A DNA stretch of 64,000 bases from an uncultured Gammaproteobacteria bacterium (lineage in GTDB: Bacteria; Pseudomonadota; Gammaproteobacteria; Pseudomonadales; Pseudohongiellaceae): contig CAJXUA010000010.1 in NCBI GenBank assembly GCA_913060695.1, positions 47,732 through 111,731 of the forward strand. The letters are read 5' to 3'. The translations under genes were made by a program, and so were the position numbers. The notes under the pieces are model-generated. The model was not told where the DNA came from. It worked only from the letters and a program-made list of their open reading frames with translations, and did no database searches. Positions 56,416 through 64,000 of the stretch are shown piece after piece; position 1 is the stretch's first letter, and each line of letters opens with the position of its first letter.

Positions 56416-56832
56416 CTATTTGTTCGGAAGATCTATTCGACGCGTGCGCCCGTTATCATCGATTGCGACGAAGACGAAGTGTCCCTCTGCAACCTTGCGT
56501 TGACCATGTTGGGTAATAGAATTAGAAATCCACACCTCGATATTAATATGCATAGAGCTGCGCCCTATCTCAACGATGTCTGCGTAGCAGCTAACGATTG
56601 AACCGACACTTACCGGGAAAAGGAAGGACACGTTTTTTATGGCGACAGTGGCACTACGTCCTCGGGTCACTTGCTTCGTTGCGATTCCTGCTGCAAGGTC
56701 CATCTGCGAGACCAGCCAACCTCCAAAGATGTCGCCATTGGCATTCGTGTCGCGTGGCATCGCGAGAGTTTGCAGTGCCAGTTCACCCACAGGTTGAGGC
56801 TCGAGATCTACGTCGTCCTTCTTCAATGCCAT
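56416..56832 (-). CDS. yciA: acyl-CoA thioesterase, YciA-like
   Basis: This hotdog-fold thioesterase has 138 residues. TLAMPRDTNANGDIFGGWLV followed by SQMDLAAGIATKQV is the YciA/acyl-CoA hydrolase signature, with the catalytic Asp in the DTNANGD segment; TVAIKNVSFLFPVSVGSIV and EGHFVFVAIDDNGR follow. It is convergent with arfB. It cleaves varied acyl-CoAs in known relatives. Confidence 0.92.
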   Translation of the reverse strand: MALKKDDVDLEPQPVGELALQTLAMPRDTNANGDIFGGWLVSQMDLAAGIATKQVTRGRSATVAIKNVSFLFPVSVGSIVSCYADIVEIGRSSMHINIEVWISNSITQHGQRKVAEGHFVFVAIDDNGRTRRIDLPNK

Positions 56833-56900
56833 TTACACAGTCCTCTTTAAAATCTCGCGGTAGAATTCACTATTGCACAGACTAGCACAGTTGCTTGAAA

Positions 56901-57266
56901 TCAATACATCATTCGCCAAGCGCTGGATAACTGCCAGCTCGTCAGCAGGAGAAAACCCGTAGCGATGACGAACAGGAGTAAGAAACAATAATAGACGAAT
57001 CGCGACAAGCGCGTTTTTATCCTCGTCACAAATTTCATCTCGCTCTGCGCTTGGACTGGAACGTGGGCGAACAGGCTTATGAAGGAGCGCGCCATCGTAG
57101 CCCATGTAAACAGGATTAGGGCTGGAATTAGCCCCAGATCGTCCGCCTGTGAGCTAGAGACGAGCAAAACATAGATTCCGTAGGCCAGTGCCAATAGCGC
57201 CACAATGAGAAAGACTCGGCTAAGAGGCCTTAGTGCGAGAGCGATTTTCTGTAGCTTATCTAACAT
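56901..57266 (-). CDS. small inner-membrane protein, unknown
   Basis: The 121-residue protein has three or four hydrophobic spans (around residues 17-36, 45-64, 88-112) separated by basic segments such as TRIKTRLSRF. I do not recognise a family. It starts 435 bases upstream of yciA's start and may be co-transcribed with it; a competing frame at 56833-57105 overlaps its end and is judged spurious. Confidence 0.65.
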   Translation of the reverse strand: MLDKLQKIALALRPLSRVFLIVALLALAYGIYVLLVSSSQADDLGLIPALILFTWATMARSFISLFAHVPVQAQSEMKFVTRIKTRLSRFVYYCFLLLFVIATGFLLLTSWQLSSAWRMMY

Positions 57267-57339
57267 AGGTATTCTGCGTTTCGCATTGAGCCGCGCTGCG
57301 GGTTAAAATACTTGAACTAAAAATTGACTGGAAACGCGC

Positions 57340-57906
57340 ATGAGCATGACCCCATTCGAAGACTCACACGCTAGTGCTGCAGATAACGATGCGCCTAAGC
57401 TCCACATCCCCTTGATCGCTGGCTATCGGCCAGATGGCGAGGGTATCGTCGAGCAGGTCGAGGTAACAGCACTGGGCGCTGACGAGAAATCCAAGTCTAG
57501 CAACACTCTCGCTGCCCAGTATCGCCTTGTGCGCTCGCCCGCTTTTGTGCGGGGTTTAGCGGCTGGCGACAAAATCCGCTTTCCCGCCGATACAAAGGAG
57601 GGTTATGAGCTGATTCAACGCAGCGGAAACCTGTGCCTGCGAGTGTTAAGCAAGAGTAACATAGACGATGTCTTACTAGCGCTGACGCCGGAGATAGAGT
57701 TACTGGACGGCATCCTAGACATAGAGACGCCGCGATTACTGGTTTACAGCATCCATGTCTCTATCGGTTTTCAAGCAATAGAGATATTACTAGATCGTAT
57801 CAGCGGACAATTTGCCGGAACCCTCTGGTACTATGGCAACGTATACGATCCCGCCGATGGCGTTACTCCGTTAGACTGGTGGCAAGAGTTTCTTGGGCCA
57901 GTGTGA
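57340..57906 (+). CDS. DUF4265-like hypothetical protein
   Basis: The 188-residue protein has no signal or membrane span. The pattern EGIVEQVEVTALGADEK, YRLVRSPAFVRGLAAGDKI and later LDWWQEFLGPV loosely resembles DUF4265 proteins, though I hold that weakly. An ATG at 57346 is an alternative start. It lies 29 bases before yaaA and is on the same strand. Function unknown. Confidence 0.65.
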   Translation: MSMTPFEDSHASAADNDAPKLHIPLIAGYRPDGEGIVEQVEVTALGADEKSKSSNTLAAQYRLVRSPAFVRGLAAGDKIRFPADTKEGYELIQRSGNLCLRVLSKSNIDDVLLALTPEIELLDGILDIETPRLLVYSIHVSIGFQAIEILLDRISGQFAGTLWYYGNVYDPADGVTPLDWWQEFLGPV

Positions 57907-57941
57907 ATACCCGATATTGAATCCCTTTTTGAGGCATGTAC

Positions 57942-58718
57942 ATGTTAGTGGTGATATCTCCAGCCAAGTCTCTCGACTATGAGACGCCCGTAAAAATTCG
58001 CAAGTTCACACAAGCAGACTTTCTTGAAGACTCGGCGCAGTTAATTTCCCAACTCAAAGGCTTATCGCCCGCGCAAGTCTCCTCTCTTATGTCCATCAGT
58101 CCAAATCTTGGCGAGCTTAATCAAGAGCGTTTCAACCAATGGCACATCCCTTTTACAAAGGACAATGCGCGACAAGCGCTGTTTGCTTTTAAGGGCGATG
58201 TCTATATAGGTCTGGATGCCTATGCACTGTCGAGTGCCGATATTAGTTTCGCGCAGAATCATCTACGCATCTTATCTGGCTTGTACGGCTTGCTACGCCC
58301 ACTCGATCTAGTGCAACCCTATCGCCTCGAGATGGGCACTTCTCTTAAGAATGACAAAGGAGCATCTCTGTACCAATTCTGGGGCAATAGGATTACGGAA
58401 GCGCTGAACCGGGAGATGTCTGCGCAGAAGAGTCCCATACTCGTGAACTTAGCCTCTAACGAATACTTTAAGGCAGTGAAGCCGGCCCAGCTGCGCGCAC
58501 AGATAGTCTCGCCCGTATTCAAAGACTTCAGTAACGGACAGTACAAAATTGTTAGCTTCTTTGCTAAGAAAGCGCGCGGCTTGATGAGCGCCTATATCAT
58601 TAAGAACCGCTTAAAGAAGGCGGAGGATCTCTTAAGTTTCGATGTAGAAGGTTATCGATACAGCGAGAAAGACTCCAAACCCCATGCACCAGTATTCTTA
58701 CGTAAGGAAGCCAGTTAA
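57942..58718 (+). CDS. yaaA: peroxide stress protein YaaA
   Basis: YaaA (DUF328) lowers free iron under peroxide stress and binds DNA. The start at 57942 gives the family N-terminus MLVVISPAKSLDYETP; an ATG two codons earlier exists. The 258-residue protein also has LMSISPNLGELNQERFNQW, FKGDVYIGLDAYALS, LSGLYGLLRPLDLVQPYRLE and NLASNEYFKAV, all conserved. Its stop shares a base with the next ATG. Confidence 0.95.
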   Translation: MLVVISPAKSLDYETPVKIRKFTQADFLEDSAQLISQLKGLSPAQVSSLMSISPNLGELNQERFNQWHIPFTKDNARQALFAFKGDVYIGLDAYALSSADISFAQNHLRILSGLYGLLRPLDLVQPYRLEMGTSLKNDKGASLYQFWGNRITEALNREMSAQKSPILVNLASNEYFKAVKPAQLRAQIVSPVFKDFSNGQYKIVSFFAKKARGLMSAYIIKNRLKKAEDLLSFDVEGYRYSEKDSKPHAPVFLRKEAS

Positions 58719-59314
58719 TGTCCCTGCCATTTAGCCAGTCATGTGAAAATAATAAAGACTATATTCTGGCGCAGCTACGCAGGCACTTCACCAAGCCTTT
58801 CGGAAGAGTATTGGAGATAGCTGGCGGAACAGGACAACACGCTGAGTATTTCGCCCAACACATGCCCCATTTGCATTGGCAGAGCACGGACGTGCCTGAG
58901 AATGTCGAGACGCTCAACCTACGCTTAGAGGCCGCCGGTCTGTCTAACCTGCCAAGCGCGCGACCCTTCGATGTTACCCAAGACAAGCTCGCCCACAGCC
59001 CCCTGGACTATATTTTTAGTGCAAACAGCCTGCATATTATGCCGACGGATGCGGTGACCCATTTCTTTCGACACATGCGCTACCTACTTGCTAGTTCCGG
59101 CGTACTCTGTGTGTATGGACCATTCAAATACAAAGGCGAATTCACTACTTCAAGTAATGCCGAGTTTGATAACTGGTTAAAGGGAAGAAACTCTGCAAGC
59201 GGAATACGAGATTTTGAGACAGTGCAGTTACTGGCCGAAGAGGCAGGCCTGAGTTTGTTGGAAGACAACCCGATGCCCGCGAACAATCAGCTATTGGTTT
59301 GGACCAAGTCCTAG
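58718..59314 (+). CDS. DUF938 family SAM-dependent methyltransferase
   Basis: The 198-residue protein has the SAM-binding motif VLEIAGGTGQHAEYFAQHMP and the DUF938 phrases LHWQSTDVPEN, DYIFSANSLHIMP and YGPFKYKGEFTTSSNAEFD. Substrate unknown in the family. The overlapping TAATG junction couples it to yaaA. Confidence 0.92.
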   Translation: MSLPFSQSCENNKDYILAQLRRHFTKPFGRVLEIAGGTGQHAEYFAQHMPHLHWQSTDVPENVETLNLRLEAAGLSNLPSARPFDVTQDKLAHSPLDYIFSANSLHIMPTDAVTHFFRHMRYLLASSGVLCVYGPFKYKGEFTTSSNAEFDNWLKGRNSASGIRDFETVQLLAEEAGLSLLEDNPMPANNQLLVWTKS

Positions 59315-59396
59315 TGAGACGATTTTAGGGAACCCACACCTCGATACGCAGTCAAAGCACAACAACTAATAATGCAGACTCGAATCGATGTGAAAG

Positions 59397-60245
59397 ATGG
59401 ATGATTTCACCGAAAACTTAGCAGACAGCTCACTACCCTTAATGGGAGACATGATTTTTCCAGAGGTGTCGAGCGAGTCCACGCAGGCCTCATCGCGTCG
59501 ATACGCGGCTGGCCCGATTCTAGTGAGCGCATTACTACATGCTATCGGACTCTACGCCTTAGTCGAGTTCCGCATAGAGGAGCCGAAACAGGCGAGCGCA
59601 GAGCGTGTCGTGATCACTATGCAGCTTTCGCCGCCGACGCAGGCACGCAGTCCCGAGCCAAGCCCGTCGGTCCCGGCCGTAAATGAAGGAGCGCGGGAAA
59701 CCATTAACTCTGCACCCCGACCTCCTGAGCCGCCATCGCTCCCGCCGCCTCTTGTCGATCTACCTCTGCAGCCCGAGACGCTCGTCGCTGTCGACCCTAC
59801 CCCTGCGCCATTGCCCACCCCGGACTCACCTGCCCCTACACGCCTTTCGGTTCGGCAGATGGTGGAGCGATTGCGTAGTGAGGAGGAGCAGCAAGCTGTT
59901 ATTCGAGTATGTACACCCCTACAGAAACTCAATCCTATGTTGCTCTGCGCTGATGAGGCATCCACCGCATTCGATAATGCTCTAAGCGATGCGGGCAGCG
60001 GGTTTTTCGCCGCCAATCCTGTGATTACGGATTTTGCCGCAAGCCAGGCAAAGAACCGGCGCGTCGCCAATAGTCTGCGCGAGTCCGGAATGTCACAGAG
60101 CGATATAGATCGCTACATCGAGGGGTTTGACGTTAACTCCCAGCAGAGAAATACCTCTGGAGATGCTCGTGCAAGCGCGGTGCGAGATCAGATGTTTCGC
60201 AACGATTCGACTTACCAACAGATGAAGCGTGCGCTGAATCCCTAG
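59397..60245 (+). CDS. TonB-like N-terminal protein lacking the TonB C-terminal domain
   Basis: The 282-residue protein has a cytoplasmic N-terminus, one membrane span at about residues 39-57 (AAGPILVSALLHAIGLYALV), then a proline-rich linker (about 75-150, for example PRPPEPPSLPPPLVDLP). This is the layout of TonB/TolA proteins. The C-terminal region (about 150-282) is helical and charged (LSVRQMVERLRSEEEQQAV, two Cys near residues 172 and 183, GMSQSDIDRYIEGFDV) and does not match the TonB fold. Family unknown; it may span the periplasm. Confidence 0.75.
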   Translation: MDDFTENLADSSLPLMGDMIFPEVSSESTQASSRRYAAGPILVSALLHAIGLYALVEFRIEEPKQASAERVVITMQLSPPTQARSPEPSPSVPAVNEGARETINSAPRPPEPPSLPPPLVDLPLQPETLVAVDPTPAPLPTPDSPAPTRLSVRQMVERLRSEEEQQAVIRVCTPLQKLNPMLLCADEASTAFDNALSDAGSGFFAANPVITDFAASQAKNRRVANSLRESGMSQSDIDRYIEGFDVNSQQRNTSGDARASAVRDQMFRNDSTYQQMKRALNP

Positions 60246-60257
60246 CTTTTTTGTAGA

Positions 60258-60980
60258 CTAGTGAGCGCCGTGTTCGTATTGGGCCTCGTGCTCCATCAAT
60301 ACTTCTTTAATAGCCGCCGCCCAAATCTCGTAACCTTTCGCATTCAGATGCAAATCATCATCACGAAATATGTCGGTCATCACAGTGCCATCGGCTTTCA
60401 TGAATGGCGTGGCAACATCGATGTAATGAATCAGAGGGTCCGCTGCCGCTACCTCTTGATAGCGCTTGTTTACAGCAAGTGCCGCTGGCCAGGTTGCCTC
60501 TCTTGCGACGCTAGGCTTCACCGCTAGCAAATAGATACGGGTGCCTGGTAACTGCCCATGAACGCGCGCGATGATCTCTTCAAGCTGATTGATGATGGTT
60601 GCCGTAGGAATATTATTGCGGCCAGTATCGTTATCGCCCTCATAAAGCAGTATAGCGCGGGGCTTATAGGTCAGTGCGACACGATCGAGGTAATGCAATG
60701 CATCATTCATTACACTGCCGCCGAAGCCACGCGGAATGACTGTAAGGGGCGCAAGATCCTTTGGGGCATCTTCATTCCATAACATGATGCTGGAGCTGCC
60801 TGTTAAAACGATGCCATTACTTGGCGCAGGCGAGGCTTTATCTTGCGCCTCGAAGGCCAAAATAGCTTGCTCGAAGCGAGTTGGGTCTGGCAGATCTTGC
60901 GCGAGGGATCGCGCACCCAACAAGGCAAAAAGGACAGTTGCGAAAAGAGCGCTTAGAGGATGACGAGTAGATAGAGACAT
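60258..60980 (-). CDS. exported SGNH/GDSL hydrolase
   Basis: The 240-residue protein has a signal peptide (cleaved near SLAQ). The SGNH blocks are visible: nucleophile Ser in VLTGSSSIMLW, Gly in RGFGGSVMNDALHYL, Asn in LLYEGDNDTGRNN, and Asp/His in DDDLHLNAKGYEIWAAAI. It is a periplasmic esterase or acetylhydrolase of unknown substrate. It is convergent with the TonB-like gene. Confidence 0.9.
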   Translation of the reverse strand: MSLSTRHPLSALFATVLFALLGARSLAQDLPDPTRFEQAILAFEAQDKASPAPSNGIVLTGSSSIMLWNEDAPKDLAPLTVIPRGFGGSVMNDALHYLDRVALTYKPRAILLYEGDNDTGRNNIPTATIINQLEEIIARVHGQLPGTRIYLLAVKPSVAREATWPAALAVNKRYQEVAAADPLIHYIDVATPFMKADGTVMTDIFRDDDLHLNAKGYEIWAAAIKEVLMEHEAQYEHGAH

Positions 60981-61055
60981 GACGCTTTCCTAATTATTAT
61001 TGTCGATACATTGTGCTTAATCTGCCACAGATATACCGCTTATGAAAGCTTAAGC

Positions 61056-61889
61056 CTAGTCTAAGGCGCGCCGCAAACACTTAATGCGCACATCGATGCT
61101 AAGACTGAGTCGCTCTAGCGCTGCCGCATTTTCGCGGCCGGCCTGGCTTGCGCGGTAGAGATGAGGCGTCATCGCGAGCAAATCGGCTATCGCCTCGCGA
61201 GACTCTAGCTCTATGGCGAAGCACACAGTGCTCTGTTCGAGCAGGCTAAAACCCTCCGGTACTAGCGGTTCTGAGTCACGAGGAGGTTTTAGACTAGGAT
61301 AAATGACTTCGCGCAGTTCACGCAGATGCTGCTCGCCTGTATCCACTTGTAGTAGCAGTCCACCTGGCTTTAAGACACGTGCGAACTCGGTATAGACCGG
61401 AAAGCCAAATAGACACAGCACACTATCGACGGATGCAGAGACTATCGGGAGGTTCGCATTGCTGCCCACCACCCAAGTAGATGATTTGTCCAACTTTGCC
61501 GCGGCCTGCACTGCCCATTTCGAGATATCTAGCCCAAGGATGGACAATGGTACTCCCATGCTTTGTAGTTCGCGCAGATAATAGCCCTCACCGCAGCCCG
61601 CATCCAGACAGCTCATAGAGGATTGGCCATGGCACAGTAACGACTGACCCAAGGCATGTGCGATGGGCCTATAGTATCCCGCGTGCAGAAAGCGGCGCCT
61701 TGCCGCGACCATCTCTTTACTATCGCCCGGGTCCTTGGAGCGCTTGTTCTGCACTGGTAGTAAATGCACGTAGCCCTCGCGGGCCACATCATAGCTATGC
61801 CCAGCTTCGCAACGCCAACTCTTATCGTGACGCGTCAGGGCACTGCCATCTATGGGGCAACGCAAGGCTTGAAAGGGAGTGGTCGGCAT
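61056..61889 (-). CDS. rlmA: 23S rRNA (guanine745-N1)-methyltransferase RlmA
   Basis: It methylates G745 in helix 35 of 23S rRNA. The 277-residue protein begins with a zinc-ribbon (CPIDGSALTRH then CEAGHSYDVAREGYVHLL) and PVQNKRSKDPGDSKEM, both diagnostic, followed by the SAM motif LDAGCGEGYYLREL and FARVLKPGGLLLQVDTGEQH. It ends 11 bases before the convergent-direction M32 peptidase start region on the same strand. Confidence 0.94.
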   Translation of the reverse strand: MPTTPFQALRCPIDGSALTRHDKSWRCEAGHSYDVAREGYVHLLPVQNKRSKDPGDSKEMVAARRRFLHAGYYRPIAHALGQSLLCHGQSSMSCLDAGCGEGYYLRELQSMGVPLSILGLDISKWAVQAAAKLDKSSTWVVGSNANLPIVSASVDSVLCLFGFPVYTEFARVLKPGGLLLQVDTGEQHLRELREVIYPSLKPPRDSEPLVPEGFSLLEQSTVCFAIELESREAIADLLAMTPHLYRASQAGRENAAALERLSLSIDVRIKCLRRALD

Positions 61890-61900
61890 AATCGTGAGCG

Positions 61901-63406
61901 CTATAGAGAATAGATAGCGCCGTATTTCTCCCGCACATAGTCTACAAACGGTTGCGCCGTCAGCGTGCTGCCAGTGGCGCGCTCGCAGAGCGCAGCGGGG
62001 TCGAACTTACTGCCATGTTGGTGCACGTTCTTATGCAGCCAAGCTAATAGGCGCGTGCTGTCTCCCTTTGCGAGATCAGCCTCGATCGAGGAGTCCTGTT
62101 GCTTCGCGGCCGCGACAAACTGAGCCGAGTAAAGATTGCCCAGTGTGTAGGTGGGGAAATAGCCAAATGCCGCCTGCGACCAATGCACGTCTTGCAATAC
62201 GCCCTCTGTGTCGGTTTTCGGTGCCACGCCTAGCAGCTCTTGCATCTTGGCGCGCCATGCCTCTGGCAGGTCCGCTACTCTTAGCTCGCCATTGATTAAG
62301 GACTGCTCTAATTCGAAGCGCAGCATAATGTGCATATTATAAGTGAGCTCGTCTGCCTCAACGCGAATGAGAGAGGGTTGAACTTTGTTGATGGCGCGGT
62401 GGAACTGCTCAACGCTTGCGCCCGCTAGCTGCTTGGGAAAGTGGCGTGTCAGCTCAGGAAAATGCAGCTGCCAATAACCTAGGCTACGACCTACTTGATT
62501 CTCAATAAGGCGCGACTGACTCTCGTGTATGCCCGAGGAAGTACCCCGCCCCAGTGGCGTGCGATCGAGGTCTTCGGCGACGCCTTGTTCATACATCGCA
62601 TGACCAGCTTCATGCAACACAGCGAAAATAGAGGAGACCGCAAACTCCGGTGCGAAACGTGTGGTGATACGCACGTCGTTACGACCGAAACTCGTGCTGA
62701 ACGGGTGATGTACTTCACCTAAATGGCCGCGCTTAAAGTCGTAACCCACTGACTCCGCTGCGTAGTGGCACATAGCTCGTTGCGCTTCGATGGGAAAATC
62801 TTGCTTCAGCATGCGATCATCGACTGCATCGAGTTTCTCACCGATAGCCATTACTAAGGGCACTGTCTCACTCTTTAGTGTCGCGAATACACGGCGCACA
62901 TCCGCCGTCTTCAAGCCGCGCTCATGCTGACTCAATAGCGCGTCGTATTTTTCATCTTCGTAACCTAGAATCTCAGCGAACTCTTGCGCCAAAGACACGG
63001 CCGCTTCTAGATGGGGCTGATAGCTCGCAAAGTCATTGTCTTGCCGAGACTTCGCCCATGCCGCCCCGGCAGCCCCTGTAATCGCACTACTACGCTTCAC
63101 GAACTCTGAGCTAAAGCGACGTTGCTCGTCATATGTACGGCGCACTGAACGCAGCATGCTCGCGGGCGTACTGTCATAGTCCGCACCCGCCTGCTCTTGT
63201 TCGGCCGCGGCTAGTAAGTCACCCAGCTCATCGCTAGTGGAAAGCTCATGGGCGATCGCGCTGAGAGTTGCCACTTGCGCCGTACGCCCCGCATTGCCCT
63301 CAATCGGCATATAGGTCTCGCGATCCCAGCCCAAAACTGCAATGGATTTCTCCACGTCGTTGATGGTGTGTAGTTTCTCTAGCAATTGGGCGTATTTTTG
63401 ACTCAT
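61901..63406 (-). CDS. carboxypeptidase Taq family (M32) metallopeptidase
   Basis: The ATG at 63406 (MSQKYAQLLEKLHTINDVEK) is preferred to a TTG at 63418. The 501-residue protein has the HExxH zinc motif in VLHEAGHAMYEQGV, the family phrases MYEQGVAEDLDRTPLGRGTS and GIHESQSRLIENQVGRS, and DVHWSQAAFGYFPTYTLGNL. It removes C-terminal residues from peptides in the cytoplasm. rlmA follows on the same strand. Confidence 0.95.
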   Translation of the reverse strand: MSQKYAQLLEKLHTINDVEKSIAVLGWDRETYMPIEGNAGRTAQVATLSAIAHELSTSDELGDLLAAAEQEQAGADYDSTPASMLRSVRRTYDEQRRFSSEFVKRSSAITGAAGAAWAKSRQDNDFASYQPHLEAAVSLAQEFAEILGYEDEKYDALLSQHERGLKTADVRRVFATLKSETVPLVMAIGEKLDAVDDRMLKQDFPIEAQRAMCHYAAESVGYDFKRGHLGEVHHPFSTSFGRNDVRITTRFAPEFAVSSIFAVLHEAGHAMYEQGVAEDLDRTPLGRGTSSGIHESQSRLIENQVGRSLGYWQLHFPELTRHFPKQLAGASVEQFHRAINKVQPSLIRVEADELTYNMHIMLRFELEQSLINGELRVADLPEAWRAKMQELLGVAPKTDTEGVLQDVHWSQAAFGYFPTYTLGNLYSAQFVAAAKQQDSSIEADLAKGDSTRLLAWLHKNVHQHGSKFDPAALCERATGSTLTAQPFVDYVREKYGAIYSL

Positions 63407-63436
63407 AGATTTTCTCAAACTCAGTACTTGTGAGGG

Positions 63437-63715
63437 CTATTTACTGCCCCAAATTTTGGCCACCGCTCGGTCGCTACCTAGTACTCCAACCACGAGGCAG
63501 AAGATACTGACCAAGGCAAAAACTATTGTCGGAATATACGCACCGGCACCGCCCGCGACACTGCCGAAATACAGGGAGATGATACACAGGAATAGAAACA
63601 GAGAGCCCACTGCCAGCAATATATTGCGATGGGATGGACGATAATTAAACGGCTCGTCTCCGCCTTCGAAGAGATTAAGAATTGGGGCGAATAGTTTTCT
63701 TAGCGTGTCCTTCAT
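63437..63715 (-). CDS. small two-span membrane protein
   Basis: The 92-residue protein has a soluble N-terminus (about 30 residues, including LFEGGDEPFNYRPSHRN) and two membrane spans (about 32-50 and 58-80). I recognise no family. It is upstream of the M32 peptidase on the same strand with 30 bases between. Confidence 0.65.
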   Translation of the reverse strand: MKDTLRKLFAPILNLFEGGDEPFNYRPSHRNILLAVGSLFLFLCIISLYFGSVAGGAGAYIPTIVFALVSIFCLVVGVLGSDRAVAKIWGSK

Positions 63716-63746
63716 AGAACTTGTCTACTCCACTTTGCGTCGTGTG

Positions 63747-63958
63747 CTAGCGATGCTGATCGACCAATATCTGATTGCCATCTGGGTCCACTAACGTGAA
63801 AAACTCTGGCCCACTGCTATTCTCGTCGGCCTCCTTTGTCGGTGCTAGGCCTTCAGCCTTGAGGTGTTTCTGCAGTTGTCGAACGTCTGTGAAGGGCTCT
63901 ATATTGTTCCCATCAGCATCCCATCCGGGATTGAAGGTTAGGATGTTCTGATCAAACA
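63747..63958 (-). CDS. VOC/glyoxalase-fold protein, partial (C-terminus only)
   Basis: About 70 residues are present. The end SGPEFFTLVDPDGNQILVDQ is the closing strand pattern of VOC-superfamily proteins (glyoxalase/bleomycin resistance type). The GTG at 63959 is made from the adapter's first base and is not a real start; the gene continues beyond the contig end. Substrate unknown. Confidence 0.8.
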
Positions 63959-64000
63959 CTGTCTCTTATACACATCTGACGCTGCCGACGATCTACTCTG
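63959..64000. other. Nextera sequencing adapter, not genomic
   Basis: From 63959 the sequence reads CTGTCTCTTATACACATCT (63959-63977), the reverse Tn5 mosaic end used in Nextera libraries, then GACGCTGCCGACGA (63978-63991), the Read-1 primer side. TCTACTCT (63992-63999) is the reverse complement of i5 index 504 (AGAGTAGA), and a final G begins the P5 part. This is adapter read-through left at the contig end. Confidence 0.98.

Noticed and set aside
56833..57105. Minus-strand 90-codon frame between yciA and the small membrane protein
   Set aside because: It overlaps the better membrane-protein frame (56901-57266), which has clear hydrophobic spans; this one has none.

Overview
This window is a stretch of a gammaproteobacterial chromosome. 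The housekeeping genes point that way (ftsYEX-rpoH, cmoAB, slmA, rph-pyrE, gmk-rpoZ-spoT-ridA-recG, rpmBG-radC, coaBC-algC-argB). Base composition looks close to 50-53% GC by eye. The order coaBC, algC, argB, pyrE, rph, yicC, gmk, rpoZ, spoT, recG recalls Pseudomonas and relatives, while slmA next to pyrE recalls enterics. A TAXI-type TRAP transporter fits a free-living, probably aquatic bacterium. I cannot fix the genus. The last 42 bases are sequencing adapter, so the real contig ends at about 63958.

Region 1 (1-9708, minus strand) is an eight-gene cluster read towards base 1, and its last gene runs off the window. In order of transcription it holds: an exported TPR protein with a TonB-C-like end; a serine-rich lipoprotein; a second lipoprotein; a single-pass TPR protein; a membrane-anchored protein with PEGA repeats and a formylglycine-generating-enzyme-like domain; a short exported acidic protein; a MotA/TolQ/ExbB-type proton channel; and a degenerate Hsp70/actin-fold protein. 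No family name covers the whole set. It reads as an energised cell-envelope machine of unknown function and is the best candidate for an undescribed system here.

Region 2 (10027-28560) is mostly housekeeping: mutM and coaD, yheT-rsmD, ftsYEX, rpoH (with a sigma-32-like promoter candidate), thiSG-trmB, the TAXI-TRAP transporter, a beta-lactamase-fold hydrolase with a YgjP metallopeptidase, cmoAB, a diverged RAYT transposase-like gene, and rpmBG. rpmG is too short for usual ORF cut-offs and was found by reading.

Region 3 (28561-37165) carries radC, coaBC, algC, argB, slmA, pyrE-rph and yicC. dut is absent from its usual place after coaBC. After yicC lies the C-terminal remnant of a SIMPL-domain gene, directly followed by a REP-like hairpin.

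Region 4 (36539-41465) is accessory: a glutathione transferase divergent from a YafY/WYL regulator, an acidic outer-membrane barrel, and a small operon (TPR/transglutaminase-like lipoprotein, YqaE, DUF2959).

Region 5 (41498-58718) returns to core functions: hrpB, gmk, rpoZ, spoT, ridA, recG, an HDOD protein, ubiA, gcdH, uvrD, arfB, yciA and yaaA.

Region 6 (58718-63958) holds a DUF938 methyltransferase, a TonB-like protein lacking the usual C-terminal domain, an SGNH hydrolase, rlmA, an M32 carboxypeptidase, a small membrane protein and a truncated VOC protein.
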